Positions 53,604 through 63,310 of a stretch of 64,000 nucleotides of DNA are shown here, piece after piece. This DNA is from Methanobacterium alkalithermotolerans. Its GTDB lineage: Archaea; Methanobacteriota; Methanobacteria; Methanobacteriales; Methanobacteriaceae. The notes under the pieces are model-generated. The model saw only the letters and a program-made list of their open reading frames with translations. It did no database searches and was not told the origin of the DNA. The DNA lies in contig NZ_CP058560.1 of assembly GCF_018141185.1 (NCBI RefSeq), positions 1,718,001 to 1,782,000 of the forward strand. The letters run 5' to 3'. The first letter of the stretch is position 1, and every line of letters begins with the position of its first letter. Made by a program: the position numbers and the translations under genes.

Positions 53604-55337
53604 ATCACCATATAATGATTTTAAACTTTCAAATTCTATTTTAGATTCCTTTAAATCAGATACTATGGTGGGTATATCTTCTATAGGTATTCTTATTTGT
53701 TGGGAATCATCTCTATTACGTATGGTGAGAGTATCTGAACTTAAAGATTCATGGTCAACAGTTAAGGCAAAAGGAACACCTATCTCATCAGAACGTGCAT
53801 ACCTGCGCCCTATGGTTCCTGAAGAATCATATTCGGCAATGAATCCCAGCTCTCTTAAGCTATCCTTTATATCCTGAGCAAGATTTGTTAAATCTTCCTG
53901 GTTCAAAAGGGGAAAAACACTAAGTTCCACCGGGGCAATATCCGATGCAAACTGGAAATAATTTTTATCTTCCTCTTCTTTAAAACAATGGAGAAGTACG
54001 GAATAGACAATACGATCTATTCCAAAGGAAGGTTCTATTACATGAGGGAATATTTTTTCACCTCTGATGGTTTCATCCACTTCCTCAAATTGCAGGTGTT
54101 CTGGCAGAATCTGATACTTTTCTTCTAATTCCACTTCAAAAAACCCATTTTTCTGGAATGATTTTTTTATTTGTTCTGAATCAGCTTCTTCCAAAAATTT
54201 CATCAGGGCAGGGGCCTGGTTTTTAAAAGCAGGGCCAAACTTCTGCATGTTTGGTTTAGCTATAATTTTCTTAATTTTCACTGGTTCCGGATACTCTATA
54301 AAAACCTTCAGATCTTCACTGCTGTAATCACTATGGGACCTTAAATCGTAATCGGATCGGTCTGCTATTCCAATAATTTCTATCCAACCGTACCTATCAG
54401 TTTCTACTTCAACATCCCAGCAGTCTATGGCATAATGGGCCATCTCTGTGGGAAGATGTTGTCTGAATCTAAGTGCGCTATCAGGTATTCCTAATTCTCT
54501 TAAAAACTTTTGAGCAAGATATAACTGATATATAAGCATTTCACTGGATACTATTTCCTTTTCATGGGCTTCCTGGGCGGTGATGGTAATACTTTTTTTA
54601 TCACCCATCTGGCTGGTAGCAGGATATAAGTTAAGCTCTTGTTCTTTTATTTTTGAAAAACGGGGATGAGACTTGTCCTGGGGGTTTATGAATATTTCTG
54701 CTTCGGCTTGAGTGAATTCACGAAGGCGAATAACACCCTGACGGGGAGATATTTCATTCCGGTAGGCCTTACCCAGCTGTACCACTCCAAAGGGCAACTT
54801 GTTACGGAAAAATCTCAAAAGGCGCTTAAATGGTATAAATATCCCCTGAGCAGTTTCAGGCCTCATATATCCTATCTTTTTACCTTTAGCTCCAATTAAG
54901 GTTTGGAACATTAAATTGTAATTCCATACCTTGTTGAGGTGACCTCCACAACGGGGACATCTTATCTTATTTTCAGATATTTTCTCGGTGAGGATTTGAT
55001 TTTCTAAACCCTCCACATCCTCCCCGGTATGCTCTTCAATTACATGGTCCGCCCGGTAAACATCCATACAATCTTTACATTCGGTCATAGGATCTGTAAA
55101 GTGATCTACATGTCCTGAAGCTTTTAATGCTTCTTCGGGCATGATAGTTGGGGATTCGATTTCATAAAATCCCTCCCCTACGATGTAATAATTTCTCCAC
55201 TTATTCATTATCTTATTTTTGAGAATAGCTCCCAGTGGACCATAATCTACAAATCCAGCTACTCCTGAGTAAATTTCAAATGAAGACCATATAAATCCTC
55301 TTTTTTTAGCAACATTCATGACCTGGTCATGCTTCAT
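53598..55337 (-). CDS. glyS: glycyl-tRNA synthetase
   Basis: This 579-residue class II synthetase charges tRNA-Gly. Conserved parts include GFVDYGPLGAILKNKIMNKW (motif 1), the FRNEISPRQG-like motif 2 in KAYRNEISPRQGVIRLREFTQAE, and motif 3 in EPSFGIDRIVYSVLL. A zinc module with CKDC and CPRCGGHL lies in the N-terminal half. The C-terminal anticodon-binding domain ends in the expected way. It is the archaeal/eukaryotic alpha2-type enzyme. It lies upstream of the dcd gene on the opposite flank and is transcribed alone. Confidence 0.95.
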   Translation of the reverse strand: MKHDQVMNVAKKRGFIWSSFEIYSGVAGFVDYGPLGAILKNKIMNKWRNYYIVGEGFYEIESPTIMPEEALKASGHVDHFTDPMTECKDCMDVYRADHVIEEHTGEDVEGLENQILTEKISENKIRCPRCGGHLNKVWNYNLMFQTLIGAKGKKIGYMRPETAQGIFIPFKRLLRFFRNKLPFGVVQLGKAYRNEISPRQGVIRLREFTQAEAEIFINPQDKSHPRFSKIKEQELNLYPATSQMGDKKSITITAQEAHEKEIVSSEMLIYQLYLAQKFLRELGIPDSALRFRQHLPTEMAHYAIDCWDVEVETDRYGWIEIIGIADRSDYDLRSHSDYSSEDLKVFIEYPEPVKIKKIIAKPNMQKFGPAFKNQAPALMKFLEEADSEQIKKSFQKNGFFEVELEEKYQILPEHLQFEEVDETIRGEKIFPHVIEPSFGIDRIVYSVLLHCFKEEEDKNYFQFASDIAPVELSVFPLLNQEDLTNLAQDIKDSLRELGFIAEYDSSGTIGRRYARSDEIGVPFALTVDHESLSSDTLTIRNRDDSQQIRIPIEDIPTIVSDLKESKIEFESLKSLYGDL

Positions 55338-55404
55338 TAAATCATCTCCCTTAAACTATAAAATTAGAAAATTGATGGATAAACATAATAAATTAATAAA
55401 TACT

Positions 55405-55995
55405 TCAGGGGCTTTTCAGCTCATAATCATGCTTTATCTTACTTGTTTCAGGCCTTTGTTGCCCCATATATTTACTATCTCTATCGGGATGCCCGTAAGG
55501 CTTTTGAGACGGAGAAGTCATGGTTTCAAAAACTATCTGACATACTCTCTGCCCGGGATACAGCGCCACTGGCATTTTACCAATATTGGAAATTTCAAGG
55601 GTTATTTTACCCCAAAAACCAGGATCAATGTAACCAGCAGTAACATGCATGGTAATTCCCAGCCTGCCCATGGAAGACCTACCTTCAACTCTTGCCACCA
55701 GATTTGAAGGGATTTTAACTGTTTCGTAGGTGGTAGCCAAAGCAAATTCTCCAGGATGAATAATAAAAGAACCTCCTTCTTCTATATGTATGGATTCCAT
55801 GTAAGACTCAATATCGGACTTATCCATAGGATCAATACAGGGCTTTCTTATTATTCTAAAACCTTTAAATTCACTACCTATTCTTAGATCTACTGAAGAA
55901 GGCTGTATTTGTCTTTCTGGATCTTTTAAAGGATCAATAATTATTAATTCTTCTTCTAAATATTTTTTGATATCTATGTCACTAAGAATCGCCAT
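55405..55995 (-). CDS. dcd: dCTP deaminase (possibly bifunctional dCTP deaminase/dUTPase)
   Basis: This 196-residue trimeric deaminase of the dUTPase fold has ILSDIDIKKYL at the N-terminus, QPSSVDLRIGSEF, EGRSSMGRLGI and TAGYIDPGFWGKITLEI (the nucleotide-binding pocket with catalytic Glu). It makes dUTP (or, in the bifunctional archaeal form, dUMP) from dCTP. The C-terminal GQRVCQIVFE strand is normal. Its start overlaps the DUF1512 gene by 14 bases, so the two are translationally coupled. Confidence 0.9.
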   Translation of the reverse strand: MAILSDIDIKKYLEEELIIIDPLKDPERQIQPSSVDLRIGSEFKGFRIIRKPCIDPMDKSDIESYMESIHIEEGGSFIIHPGEFALATTYETVKIPSNLVARVEGRSSMGRLGITMHVTAGYIDPGFWGKITLEISNIGKMPVALYPGQRVCQIVFETMTSPSQKPYGHPDRDSKYMGQQRPETSKIKHDYELKSP

Positions 55996-57127
55996 TTATT
56001 ACCATCTCTTCTTTTTTTATTTCTATCTGGGAAAGGTGACTGACATGGTGAGGTATACCACAACTGTTCCCCACCCCGATTATTAAGATACGAGAACCTT
56101 CAGGAGATCTTTTAATGGAATTTTCTAAAGTTTTTAAGGCTTTTGCTGCACTATCTCTGATTTTTTTGGTCATAGGACTTATGGCCTCTTCTGGGCTCAT
56201 TTTAACGATAATAGCATCCATTTTAAGCCCTCTGGAAATAGATTTTTCTTCAATAAACCACTTATCTGTGCCAGGTCCTCCTATTACCACTCCTATACCT
56301 TCCGCAACTGTACCTGTTTTTTCGCCTTCCATTTTTATAGCAGCATCAATAGATATGATTCTATCAATTTTGTTTTTATCTATTATCCTGGATGAAATTT
56401 TTCCCACTTTACCAATCCGGGCACCAGGCCCTCTAGCCCTTATTATAGTTAAATTCCTGCCTTGAAAATCTCCTTGAAACATTATCATGTCGTCAATTTC
56501 TTTTAAATTTTTATTTTCATGGCCTTGCATCATTAAACTGGCCACTAAAGGCCCTAATCCATCTCCAATAGGTTTACCTTCTGAAAAACTTTTCACACTT
56601 TCATACTGTGATTTAACCAGCCTTAAAATTATAGGAAGGTTCATTTGAAGGCTTAAAAGTAGTTGCAAATTACCTGTTTTACGGGATAGTTCTAAATTAT
56701 GGCGCACCAACTTAAAAACGCTATTAAGACCAATAGTAGCTTTTAAAGCCATTATAATATTGGATTTTATTTCCAAATCAGCTTCAGGAGCTATTATGTT
56801 GACCATTTCATGAAAACGTTCTTCTCCCAATTCTAAAATCTGGTCAAATTTTTTCACTATACCTGCCGGATCCATACCTGCGGGGGGGATTATGAAGAAT
56901 TGTATAAAATTTTCCACTGATTCTTGAGGATCTAGAGGGGGATTACCTTCTTTCTGGGAGGTATTTATTAAAATTTTTTTAGATTGAGTAACCATTTCCT
57001 CCAGTTCCCGGACTATTTTGCTAACTGAAGAAATCATACGTATTCTCATTAACCAGGGAAAAATTAGAATTAGTAGAACCAAACCCATGATGGCCAGTAT
57101 ATTTAAGGTGGTATCTCCGAAAATCAT
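55982..57127 (-). CDS. DUF1512 membrane-anchored protein
   Basis: This 381-residue protein of the archaeal DUF1512 family has an N-terminal membrane anchor (NILAIMGLVLLILIFPWLMRI). The rest is cytosolic, with PPAGMDPAGIVKKFDQILELGEERF, KPIGDGLGPLVASLMM and the conserved VIGGPGTDKWFIEE and GVGNSCGIPHHVSHLSQIE segments. The His-rich C-terminal motif may bind metal. No function is established. It is placed between dcd (overlap) and the SpoU methylase (one-base gap) in a minus-strand operon. Confidence 0.8.
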   Translation of the reverse strand: MIFGDTTLNILAIMGLVLLILIFPWLMRIRMISSVSKIVRELEEMVTQSKKILINTSQKEGNPPLDPQESVENFIQFFIIPPAGMDPAGIVKKFDQILELGEERFHEMVNIIAPEADLEIKSNIIMALKATIGLNSVFKLVRHNLELSRKTGNLQLLLSLQMNLPIILRLVKSQYESVKSFSEGKPIGDGLGPLVASLMMQGHENKNLKEIDDMIMFQGDFQGRNLTIIRARGPGARIGKVGKISSRIIDKNKIDRIISIDAAIKMEGEKTGTVAEGIGVVIGGPGTDKWFIEEKSISRGLKMDAIIVKMSPEEAISPMTKKIRDSAAKALKTLENSIKRSPEGSRILIIGVGNSCGIPHHVSHLSQIEIKKEEMVINGDS

Positions 57128-57128
57128 T

Positions 57129-57854
57129 TTATCTCTGACCCATCTTAATTTTTATTCTTCTTAAAAGCCCGGTTAAGGTGTGTGCTTCCCTTGCGGTAAT
57201 GAAGGACCTACCTATAATATTTTTAAATGCCCTATTCGCGGTTTTTATTTTATGGGGAGGTAAATCAACGTTTTTAACAATTTTATCCATTTCACCCAGG
57301 AGGTAATTTTTTTCCACTAGGGAAGCTTCCTCCAATCCTTCCACATCAAATTCATAGAGGTTTTTAAATAACTCATAAAAAATTATGGCAGCAGCATGGG
57401 ATATATTCATCACCGGATAGGAGGGATGGGCAGGTATGCTCACTGTAATATCACATAGTTCCAGCTCCTCATTGGATAAACCATTACCTTCTCTTCCAAA
57501 TAAAAATGCAATTTTGCCTTTGGAATTAATACTCTGCACCATTTTTTCAGGTTTAAGAGGTATTCTGGATAACCGGTAACTTCCACCAGGCATTCCAGTG
57601 GTGCCGACCACAAAATCAATGGGAACTTCCTCTAAAAATTCCCCTAATGAATCAAATTTAAGGGAATTATTTACAATATCACGGCCGTGGCTGGCCTGGA
57701 AGTAGGCTTCATTGGCTAATTTGCAGGGATTTATTAATATAAGATTTTGCAAGGCAAAATTTTTCATGGCTCTGGCTAAAAATCCAATATTTCCCGGGGT
57801 TTCTGCTTCCACAAATACCACATAGATATTATCTAAAAATGTCTGGTATTCCAT
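57129..57854 (-). CDS. SpoU family tRNA/rRNA 2'-O-methyltransferase (TrmJ-like)
   Basis: This 241-residue SPOUT-class RNA methylase has motif 1 FVEAETPGNIGFLARAMKNF, then a knotted SAM site with FLFGREGNGLSNEEL and IPAHPSYPVMNISHAAAII. The order and length match TrmJ, which methylates position 32 of tRNAs, although the exact position cannot be read here. It is followed on the same strand by the DUF1512 gene, one base apart, and preceded by tfrB. The order suggests a multi-gene transcript ending in dcd. Confidence 0.85.
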   Translation of the reverse strand: MEYQTFLDNIYVVFVEAETPGNIGFLARAMKNFALQNLILINPCKLANEAYFQASHGRDIVNNSLKFDSLGEFLEEVPIDFVVGTTGMPGGSYRLSRIPLKPEKMVQSINSKGKIAFLFGREGNGLSNEELELCDITVSIPAHPSYPVMNISHAAAIIFYELFKNLYEFDVEGLEEASLVEKNYLLGEMDKIVKNVDLPPHKIKTANRAFKNIIGRSFITAREAHTLTGLLRRIKIKMGQR

Positions 57855-57891
57855 TTTATCTAAAATTAATTTTTTTTTAAAATATTAATTT

Positions 57892-59394
57892 TCAGTCATC
57901 CTGGGGGCCATTATAAGCCATATCCAATAATTCCAGGATATTCATAACTTTTATATGTCCTAAACCCTCTTTTTGAAGGGTATCCTGAATATGATACTGG
58001 CAGAACGGACAGATACTTATCACTGCATCCACATTTAATTTTTTAATCATTTCTGCCTTTTTTTTACCTAATTTATAGGCAAGTTCCGGACGGCCGGATT
58101 TAACTCCTCCCCCAGCACCGCAGCACTGATTTGGCTCTTCCATTTCAACAAATTCTAATCCTTTAATTTTTTTCAAAATTTCCCGTGGTTCTCTGGTTAT
58201 TCCCTGGCTACGTGAAAGGTGGCAAGGGTCGTGATAGGTAACACGCATCGCCACGGGATGCATCTTCTCAGTATCCAGATTTTCAATGAGAAATTCACTG
58301 ATATCCACCACATTAAAGTTTACCCCATATCGAGGATAATCCTTTTTGAGGGTGGCACCACAGCCGGCACAAACAGTTATAATAGTGTCGTAGTCCAGGA
58401 AAACTTCCTGGTTATGCTTTACCAGCTTTTCCACCACATCTAATTGTCCAGTTCTAATTAATGGAGATCCACAGCACACCTGCTCTTCTGGAACAATTAT
58501 ATCAATATTATTCTCTTTTAGAACATTTAATAATGCAAAACCAACTTCCGGAATCCGGTAATCCACCATGCAACCGGTGAAAAATGCTACTTTAGATTCA
58601 GATTCATCATCTTCTTTAAATTTATTCACAGCTTCTATAAAGCCTTCCACAGGAGGATCAATTGATCGTCCGGTTTCATCCACTAGTTTTTTAACTGCCT
58701 GGTGAGCATCCAGAGGTCCAATTTTTTTCTGGTAGGCCAGTGCCCTCAATTTTTCAATAGCATCTCCGGGTATGCTGACTTCCTTGGGACAAACTTCGGC
58801 ACACTTACCACAAGTGGTACAATCATACAATCCTTCCATTAAGGCTATATTTTCCCTATTATCATAATCACGAGGGTCTAAGGCAAATTTAGATAGATAA
58901 CGCATGAAATAAGGCCCGGCATATTCTTCACTCTCCTTTATAATGGGACAGGCAGATAAGCAGGAAAAGCATTCAATACAACCTCTTAACTTTTTACTAT
59001 CGGCTGAATCTGCAGGGGAAATTAATTCCGGACAAGAAGTTCCATCACAACCTCGATCTAAGAACAAACTCATTTTATGAACTTTTTCTTCTACTTCACT
59101 TCGATCTATAATCAGATCTTTAATAACTGGAAAATCCAATGGTTCCAGCAAGGCATCATCTTCAATTTCGGCTTTACAGGCCAGCACCACATTTTTATTC
59201 ATTTTTATTGCACAAGAACCACATTGACCTGCCCTACAAGAACTCCTGAATGCGATATTCGCCTCATATTTTTCATTAATTTGATTTAAAGCATCCAGGA
59301 CCTTCATTTTTTCTTTTTTATCAATTTCATATGTTTCAATATAGGGGTCCTGGTCATCTCCAGAGTCAAATCTCAAAACCTTGATTTTAATCAT
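57892..59394 (-). CDS. tfrB: thiol:fumarate reductase subunit B
   Basis: This roughly 500-residue two-part protein has an N-terminal [2Fe-2S] ferredoxin domain (CRAGQCGSCAIKM) and a helical domain with CFSCLSACP and CTTCGKCAEVCP [4Fe-4S] motifs, as in FrdB. The C-terminal half is HdrB-like with two CCG cysteine motifs (CCGSPLIR near residue 310; CCGAGGGVKSG near residue 430). It oxidises coenzyme M and coenzyme B thiols, giving the heterodisulfide and electrons for TfrA. tfrA lies more than 50 kb away. The start ATG at 59394 follows GGAGAT; an upstream ATG at 59406 has no ribosome binding site. Confidence 0.92.
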   Translation of the reverse strand: MIKIKVLRFDSGDDQDPYIETYEIDKKEKMKVLDALNQINEKYEANIAFRSSCRAGQCGSCAIKMNKNVVLACKAEIEDDALLEPLDFPVIKDLIIDRSEVEEKVHKMSLFLDRGCDGTSCPELISPADSADSKKLRGCIECFSCLSACPIIKESEEYAGPYFMRYLSKFALDPRDYDNRENIALMEGLYDCTTCGKCAEVCPKEVSIPGDAIEKLRALAYQKKIGPLDAHQAVKKLVDETGRSIDPPVEGFIEAVNKFKEDDESESKVAFFTGCMVDYRIPEVGFALLNVLKENNIDIIVPEEQVCCGSPLIRTGQLDVVEKLVKHNQEVFLDYDTIITVCAGCGATLKKDYPRYGVNFNVVDISEFLIENLDTEKMHPVAMRVTYHDPCHLSRSQGITREPREILKKIKGLEFVEMEEPNQCCGAGGGVKSGRPELAYKLGKKKAEMIKKLNVDAVISICPFCQYHIQDTLQKEGLGHIKVMNILELLDMAYNGPQDD

Positions 59395-59669
59395 TTTTAT
59401 CTCCATCTGGCAAGTTTCCTAAAAAAAATTAATATTCTCTACAAATCAATTAATTATATTCTTAATATTTTAATTATACGGAAATTTAATTTTAATTATT
59501 CATTAATTATTTAAATCAATGATTACTTATTTTACGGATTTATTTTAAGCTCTAAAGGTATTAGTTTGAGTATTAAAATAATTTAGAATAAGTTTAAATT
59601 TAATTATTATTAGGGGCTGATATAATATAAAGATTAACCCCTTCTCTGGATTTTCAAATTTTTAGACTG

Positions 59670-60410
59670 GTGAAAATGTCAGCTTATGATTCATATGGAC
59701 GCCTGGAATCCTACTTAAAAAAAGTAGAAGATGAAACATCAAAAGAGGTAAAAATCGTTGAAAGTAGAGACCTTGGAATAGAAGGCATGCTATCTGCTTT
59801 TAGATATAATCCTGATTCTATCATAATAATTATTAAAGCAGGGGTAGATAGATCCAAAAAAGACCTGATTAGATCTATTGCTCATGAAGCTACCCACGGG
59901 GTTTTAATTTTCAAAATGGGGTACTGTCGCCTGGATTTTAAACAGGAAGTTCCTGACCAAATCATAAAAAATGCCCGGCTACTTTTTACCATGCTGGATG
60001 ATATTGTGGTTAATAAGATTATTCAGGATAATGGATTTTCTCCCTTTGGTTCAGAATACATTCCCTCGGTTAAAAGAGAAATAAAAGCAGCACTTAATGG
60101 TGAGAACATATATCTTAATTATTCCCGGGATGTGGTTTTTGACCAGATTTTAATGATTTCACGCTATGTTATTGCCTGGGCATTTTTAGAGTATTATAAT
60201 AAGCTGGAAAATCACCACCAGGAAATATTGGATGAATTTTTAAGGGCATTCCAGAAAAGCTTTGCCCATGATTATAAATTAGCCAATAAAATTACCAGAA
60301 TTATTTCAAAACATGATATTTTTAATCCAGAAGGACATAAACGGATTATATTTGAAATATTAAGCCTGTGGGGATGGCAGGAAACTTTAAATATTAAATG
60401 CCCTCTGTAA
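59670..60410 (+). CDS. hypothetical HEATH-motif putative metalloprotein
   Basis: This 246-residue protein has no family I recognise. SIAHEATHGVL (H-E-x-x-H, near residue 70) matches the zinc-binding motif of gluzincin peptidases. MLDDIVVNKII about 40 residues later could give further ligands. No signal peptide or membrane segment is seen. It may be a cytosolic metalloprotease; this is inference from the motif alone. Its start is either GTG 59670 or ATG 59676. It stands alone after a 263-base gap. Confidence 0.6.
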   Translation: MKMSAYDSYGRLESYLKKVEDETSKEVKIVESRDLGIEGMLSAFRYNPDSIIIIIKAGVDRSKKDLIRSIAHEATHGVLIFKMGYCRLDFKQEVPDQIIKNARLLFTMLDDIVVNKIIQDNGFSPFGSEYIPSVKREIKAALNGENIYLNYSRDVVFDQILMISRYVIAWAFLEYYNKLENHHQEILDEFLRAFQKSFAHDYKLANKITRIISKHDIFNPEGHKRIIFEILSLWGWQETLNIKCPL

Positions 60411-60735
60411 ATACATAAATTCTAATCTAAATTTTCTTACTTTTTTTCAAAATAGTAATATTTATAATAATTAATAAATACAAATAACAAAAAGATTTAA
60501 TTAGGCTAAAACTAAATCCTAAAAAAGAATAAAATCAGTTGATATTTTAGAATTTATTCAGGCCAGGTTATGGGGAGTATGGAGTCAGAATGGAATTCAA
60601 ATATTTCAATTAAGGAATATGAAGTGTGTACTAGAATTCAAATATTTTAATTAACTGAAATAACTACGAATCTAGAAATATGAGGCAGTTATGGTGAACA
60701 TGTCTATTTTAATTTATTATAGTTGGTGAACTCAA
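60411..60735 (+). promoter_or_regulatory. iorAB upstream region with two direct repeats
   Basis: This 325-base gap precedes iorA. GAATTCAAATATTTCAATTAA (60593-60613) recurs as a 21-mer at 60634-60654 with one C/T difference; the starts are 41 bases apart, about four DNA turns, so a protein could bind both on one face. AT-rich TATA candidates lie near 60470 and 60710. A GC-richer patch at 60560-60590 adjoins the first repeat. No gene was found. Confidence 0.45.
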
Positions 60736-62607
60736 ATGGACCCTAAACAACTTGTCAATGGAAAAAATGGAGAAAAACTTTTTCTACTGGGTAATGAAGC
60801 CGCAGTTAGAGGTGCACTGGAATCTGGTGTTTCAATTGCTGCTACTTATCCGGGAACCCCATCTTCAGAAATTGGGAATGAATTATCAAAAATAGCTAAA
60901 GAAGCAGGTTTGTATTTTGAATTTTCTATAAATGAAAAAGTAGCTTTAGAAGTTGCTGCTGCTGCTGCTGCATCCGGAGTACGATCCTTCACTTTCATGA
61001 AACATGTGGGAGTTAATGTAGCATCGGATTCACTGATGAGTGCAGTTTATACGGGAGTAAGGGGAGGGATGGTAATTTTAGTGGCAGATGAACCATCCAT
61101 GTTCTCTTCCCAGAATGAACAGGATACTCGTCATTATAATCGACTGGCTAATTTCCCATTACTGGAACCTTCCAATCCCCATGAAATTAAAGAATTCATT
61201 AAATATGGTTTTGAATTATCAGAAAAATTCCAGATACCTGTTCTAATTCGTACCACTACCCGAACTTCTCATATGAGGGGAATTGTGGAACTGGGGCATT
61301 TATCCAAACCTTCTAAAAAAGGATATTTTATTAAAAACCCTTCTCAATTTGTACCAGTACCTTCCACCGCCAGGGTAATGCACCAAAAACTGGTTGAAAA
61401 AATGGATACCATAAAAGATGAGGTAAATTCCTCTGACCTTAATAGAATTTACAACAATAAAAAAACCTCCCCTATGGGGATAATCTCCAGTGGGAGTGCT
61501 TTTAATTATGTCATGGATGTCATAAATGGCAACAATCTTGATATCCCGGTTTTAAAACTGGGATTCAGTTATCCCTTCCCTGAAGAAAAGGTTCTGGAAT
61601 TTATGGAAAATCTGGATGCTATTCTGGTGGTGGAAGAAGTTGATCCCATTATGGAAAAAGAAATACTTTCCATCCTGGGCCAAAGAGGAATCAAAAAAAC
61701 GGTTCATGGTAAACTGGACAAAACATTGCCTCTTATTTATGAATTCAATCCAGATATTGTGGCGGGATCCTTAAAAAAACTGGGGGACTATCCTCTTAAA
61801 TCCGAAAACAAGGATAATTTATCCTCAACTATGCAGCTACCTAATCGCCCACCTACTTTATGTGCCGGCTGCCCCCATCGTGCAGCATATTATGCCATTA
61901 TAAAAGCCCGGGAAAATCTGGGCATAGAGGAAGATGATATGATATTCCCTACTGATATCGGATGTTATACCCTGGGAATAGAGTCACCCTATAATGCGGG
62001 GGACTATTTACTGTCTATGGGTTCGGGCATAGGGGCCAGCTGCGGTTTTTCCCGGGCAACTGATCAAAAAATAGTGAGCTTTATTGGTGATTCTACTTTC
62101 TTCCATGCCGGAATCCCTCCTCTTGTAAACGCAGTTCATAATAAGCATAACTTTGTTTTAACAGTACTGGACAATCGTACCACGGCCATGACCGGCGGAC
62201 AACCCCACCCGGGACTTCCAGTTGATGGTATGGGAGAAGTGGCCCCGGAAATTTCTATAGAAAAAATAGCTGCTGCTGCCGGTGCCGACCTGGTGGAAAC
62301 TATTAATCCTCTAAATCTTAAAAATAGTATTCCTATTTTTGAAAAAGCTATTCAAAATCAGGGTGTTAGTGTAGTAATTTCTAAGTATCCCTGCATGTTA
62401 ATTAAAGGCATTAAAAAGCCTAAAAAACTATTTTTAACCATTGATACAGAAAAGTGCGATGATTGTCTGGAATGTGTTAGTCAGCTAAGCTGCCCAGCCA
62501 TATTCAAGACGGAAGATGGTTCTATAAAAATAGATAATTTTCAGTGTAGAGGGTGTACCATATGTTTACAAATGTGTCCTCAAAAAGCAATCCGGGGAAA
62601 GAGGTGA
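60736..62607 (+). CDS. iorA: indolepyruvate ferredoxin oxidoreductase subunit alpha
   Basis: This 623-residue protein has the N-terminal pyrimidine-binding domain (AATYPGTPSSEIG), the thiamine diphosphate domain with GDSTFFHAGIPPLVNAVHNK and the NRTTAMTGGQPHPG loop, and two C-terminal [4Fe-4S] clusters (CDDCLECVSQLSCP; CRGCTICLQMCP). With IorB it converts aryl pyruvates to aryl-acyl-CoA (or the reverse) with ferredoxin. In methanogens it is thought to run in the reductive carboxylation direction to make aromatic amino acids from aryl acids. iorB begins just after the stop. Confidence 0.93.
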   Translation: MDPKQLVNGKNGEKLFLLGNEAAVRGALESGVSIAATYPGTPSSEIGNELSKIAKEAGLYFEFSINEKVALEVAAAAAASGVRSFTFMKHVGVNVASDSLMSAVYTGVRGGMVILVADEPSMFSSQNEQDTRHYNRLANFPLLEPSNPHEIKEFIKYGFELSEKFQIPVLIRTTTRTSHMRGIVELGHLSKPSKKGYFIKNPSQFVPVPSTARVMHQKLVEKMDTIKDEVNSSDLNRIYNNKKTSPMGIISSGSAFNYVMDVINGNNLDIPVLKLGFSYPFPEEKVLEFMENLDAILVVEEVDPIMEKEILSILGQRGIKKTVHGKLDKTLPLIYEFNPDIVAGSLKKLGDYPLKSENKDNLSSTMQLPNRPPTLCAGCPHRAAYYAIIKARENLGIEEDDMIFPTDIGCYTLGIESPYNAGDYLLSMGSGIGASCGFSRATDQKIVSFIGDSTFFHAGIPPLVNAVHNKHNFVLTVLDNRTTAMTGGQPHPGLPVDGMGEVAPEISIEKIAAAAGADLVETINPLNLKNSIPIFEKAIQNQGVSVVISKYPCMLIKGIKKPKKLFLTIDTEKCDDCLECVSQLSCPAIFKTEDGSIKIDNFQCRGCTICLQMCPQKAIRGKR

Positions 62608-62611
62608 TTTG

Positions 62612-63223
62612 GTGAGGTTAAACAGTCAGGATTCTTATAAAATTTATATATCCGGGGTGGGTGGACAGGGAATTATAAAGTCCTCCATTATCCTGGGCGA
62701 AGCAGCCATAGAGAGTGGTTTAAATGTGGTGATGAGTGAAATACATGGAATGGCACAAAGGGGAGGTGTAGTTTTCACCGAACTAAAACTGGGGAATGCC
62801 CAAAGTTCCATAATAGAAGAAGGACAGGCAGACCTTTTAATATCATTTGAACCAATGGAAGCAGTTAGGGTAATGAACAAGTCCAGTAAAGAAACTAATT
62901 TTGTTGTAAACACTGCCCCCATCATGCCTTTTAATATATCTAACAGTGAATTTCCTTATCCTAAGCTGGAAGATATCTTAACAGAATTGAAATCTAATTC
63001 AAATTCTTTATTTGCCTTTAATGCTGAAAAGATTGCAGAAGAATCCGGGAATATTCTGGCCATGAACATGGTAATGCTGGGAGCAGCAGCTGCCATTGAA
63101 GGGTTTCCTATAAAAAAAGAAAGCTTAATAAAAGCTATGGATGAAAATTTACCTCCTAATTCTCTGGACATTAACCATAAAGCCTTTGAAATGGGATATA
63201 AGCAGGTTAAATCCCGGAAATAA
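62612..63223 (+). CDS. iorB: indolepyruvate ferredoxin oxidoreductase subunit beta
   Basis: This roughly 203-residue gamma-type subunit has SGVGGQGIIKSSIILGEAA and the conserved SEIHGMAQRGGVV loop. It is the partner of IorA. The GTG at 62612 follows GAGGTGAT (62601-62608) by three bases; a TTG at 62609 is directly after the site and less likely. The coding regions are four bases apart, so translation is coupled. Confidence 0.92.
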   Translation: MRLNSQDSYKIYISGVGGQGIIKSSIILGEAAIESGLNVVMSEIHGMAQRGGVVFTELKLGNAQSSIIEEGQADLLISFEPMEAVRVMNKSSKETNFVVNTAPIMPFNISNSEFPYPKLEDILTELKSNSNSLFAFNAEKIAEESGNILAMNMVMLGAAAAIEGFPIKKESLIKAMDENLPPNSLDINHKAFEMGYKQVKSRK

Positions 63224-63247
63224 AAGAAAACATATTATTTTTTTTCA

Positions 63248-63283
63248 TCCTGAACTTTAGTCCAGGACGAAAATATTTTTTTT
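63248..63283 (+). terminator. stem-loop plus T-run after iorB
   Basis: TCCTGAACT (63248-63256) pairs with AGTCCAGGA (63259-63267) in a nine-base stem with one mismatch and a two-base loop. T8 follows at 63276-63283. The geometry suits an intrinsic terminator for iorAB and, on the other strand, for the convergent ACT gene. Many archaeal terminators lack the stem, so the stem is extra support. Confidence 0.55.
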
Positions 63284-63310
63284 AATTAAAAAATTCTATT
63301 TTTTTCACAA

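Noticed and set aside
55318..55707. Plus-strand open frame opposite dcd
   Set aside because: It mirrors the dcd coding region, has no ribosome binding site, and has the composition of a shadow frame.
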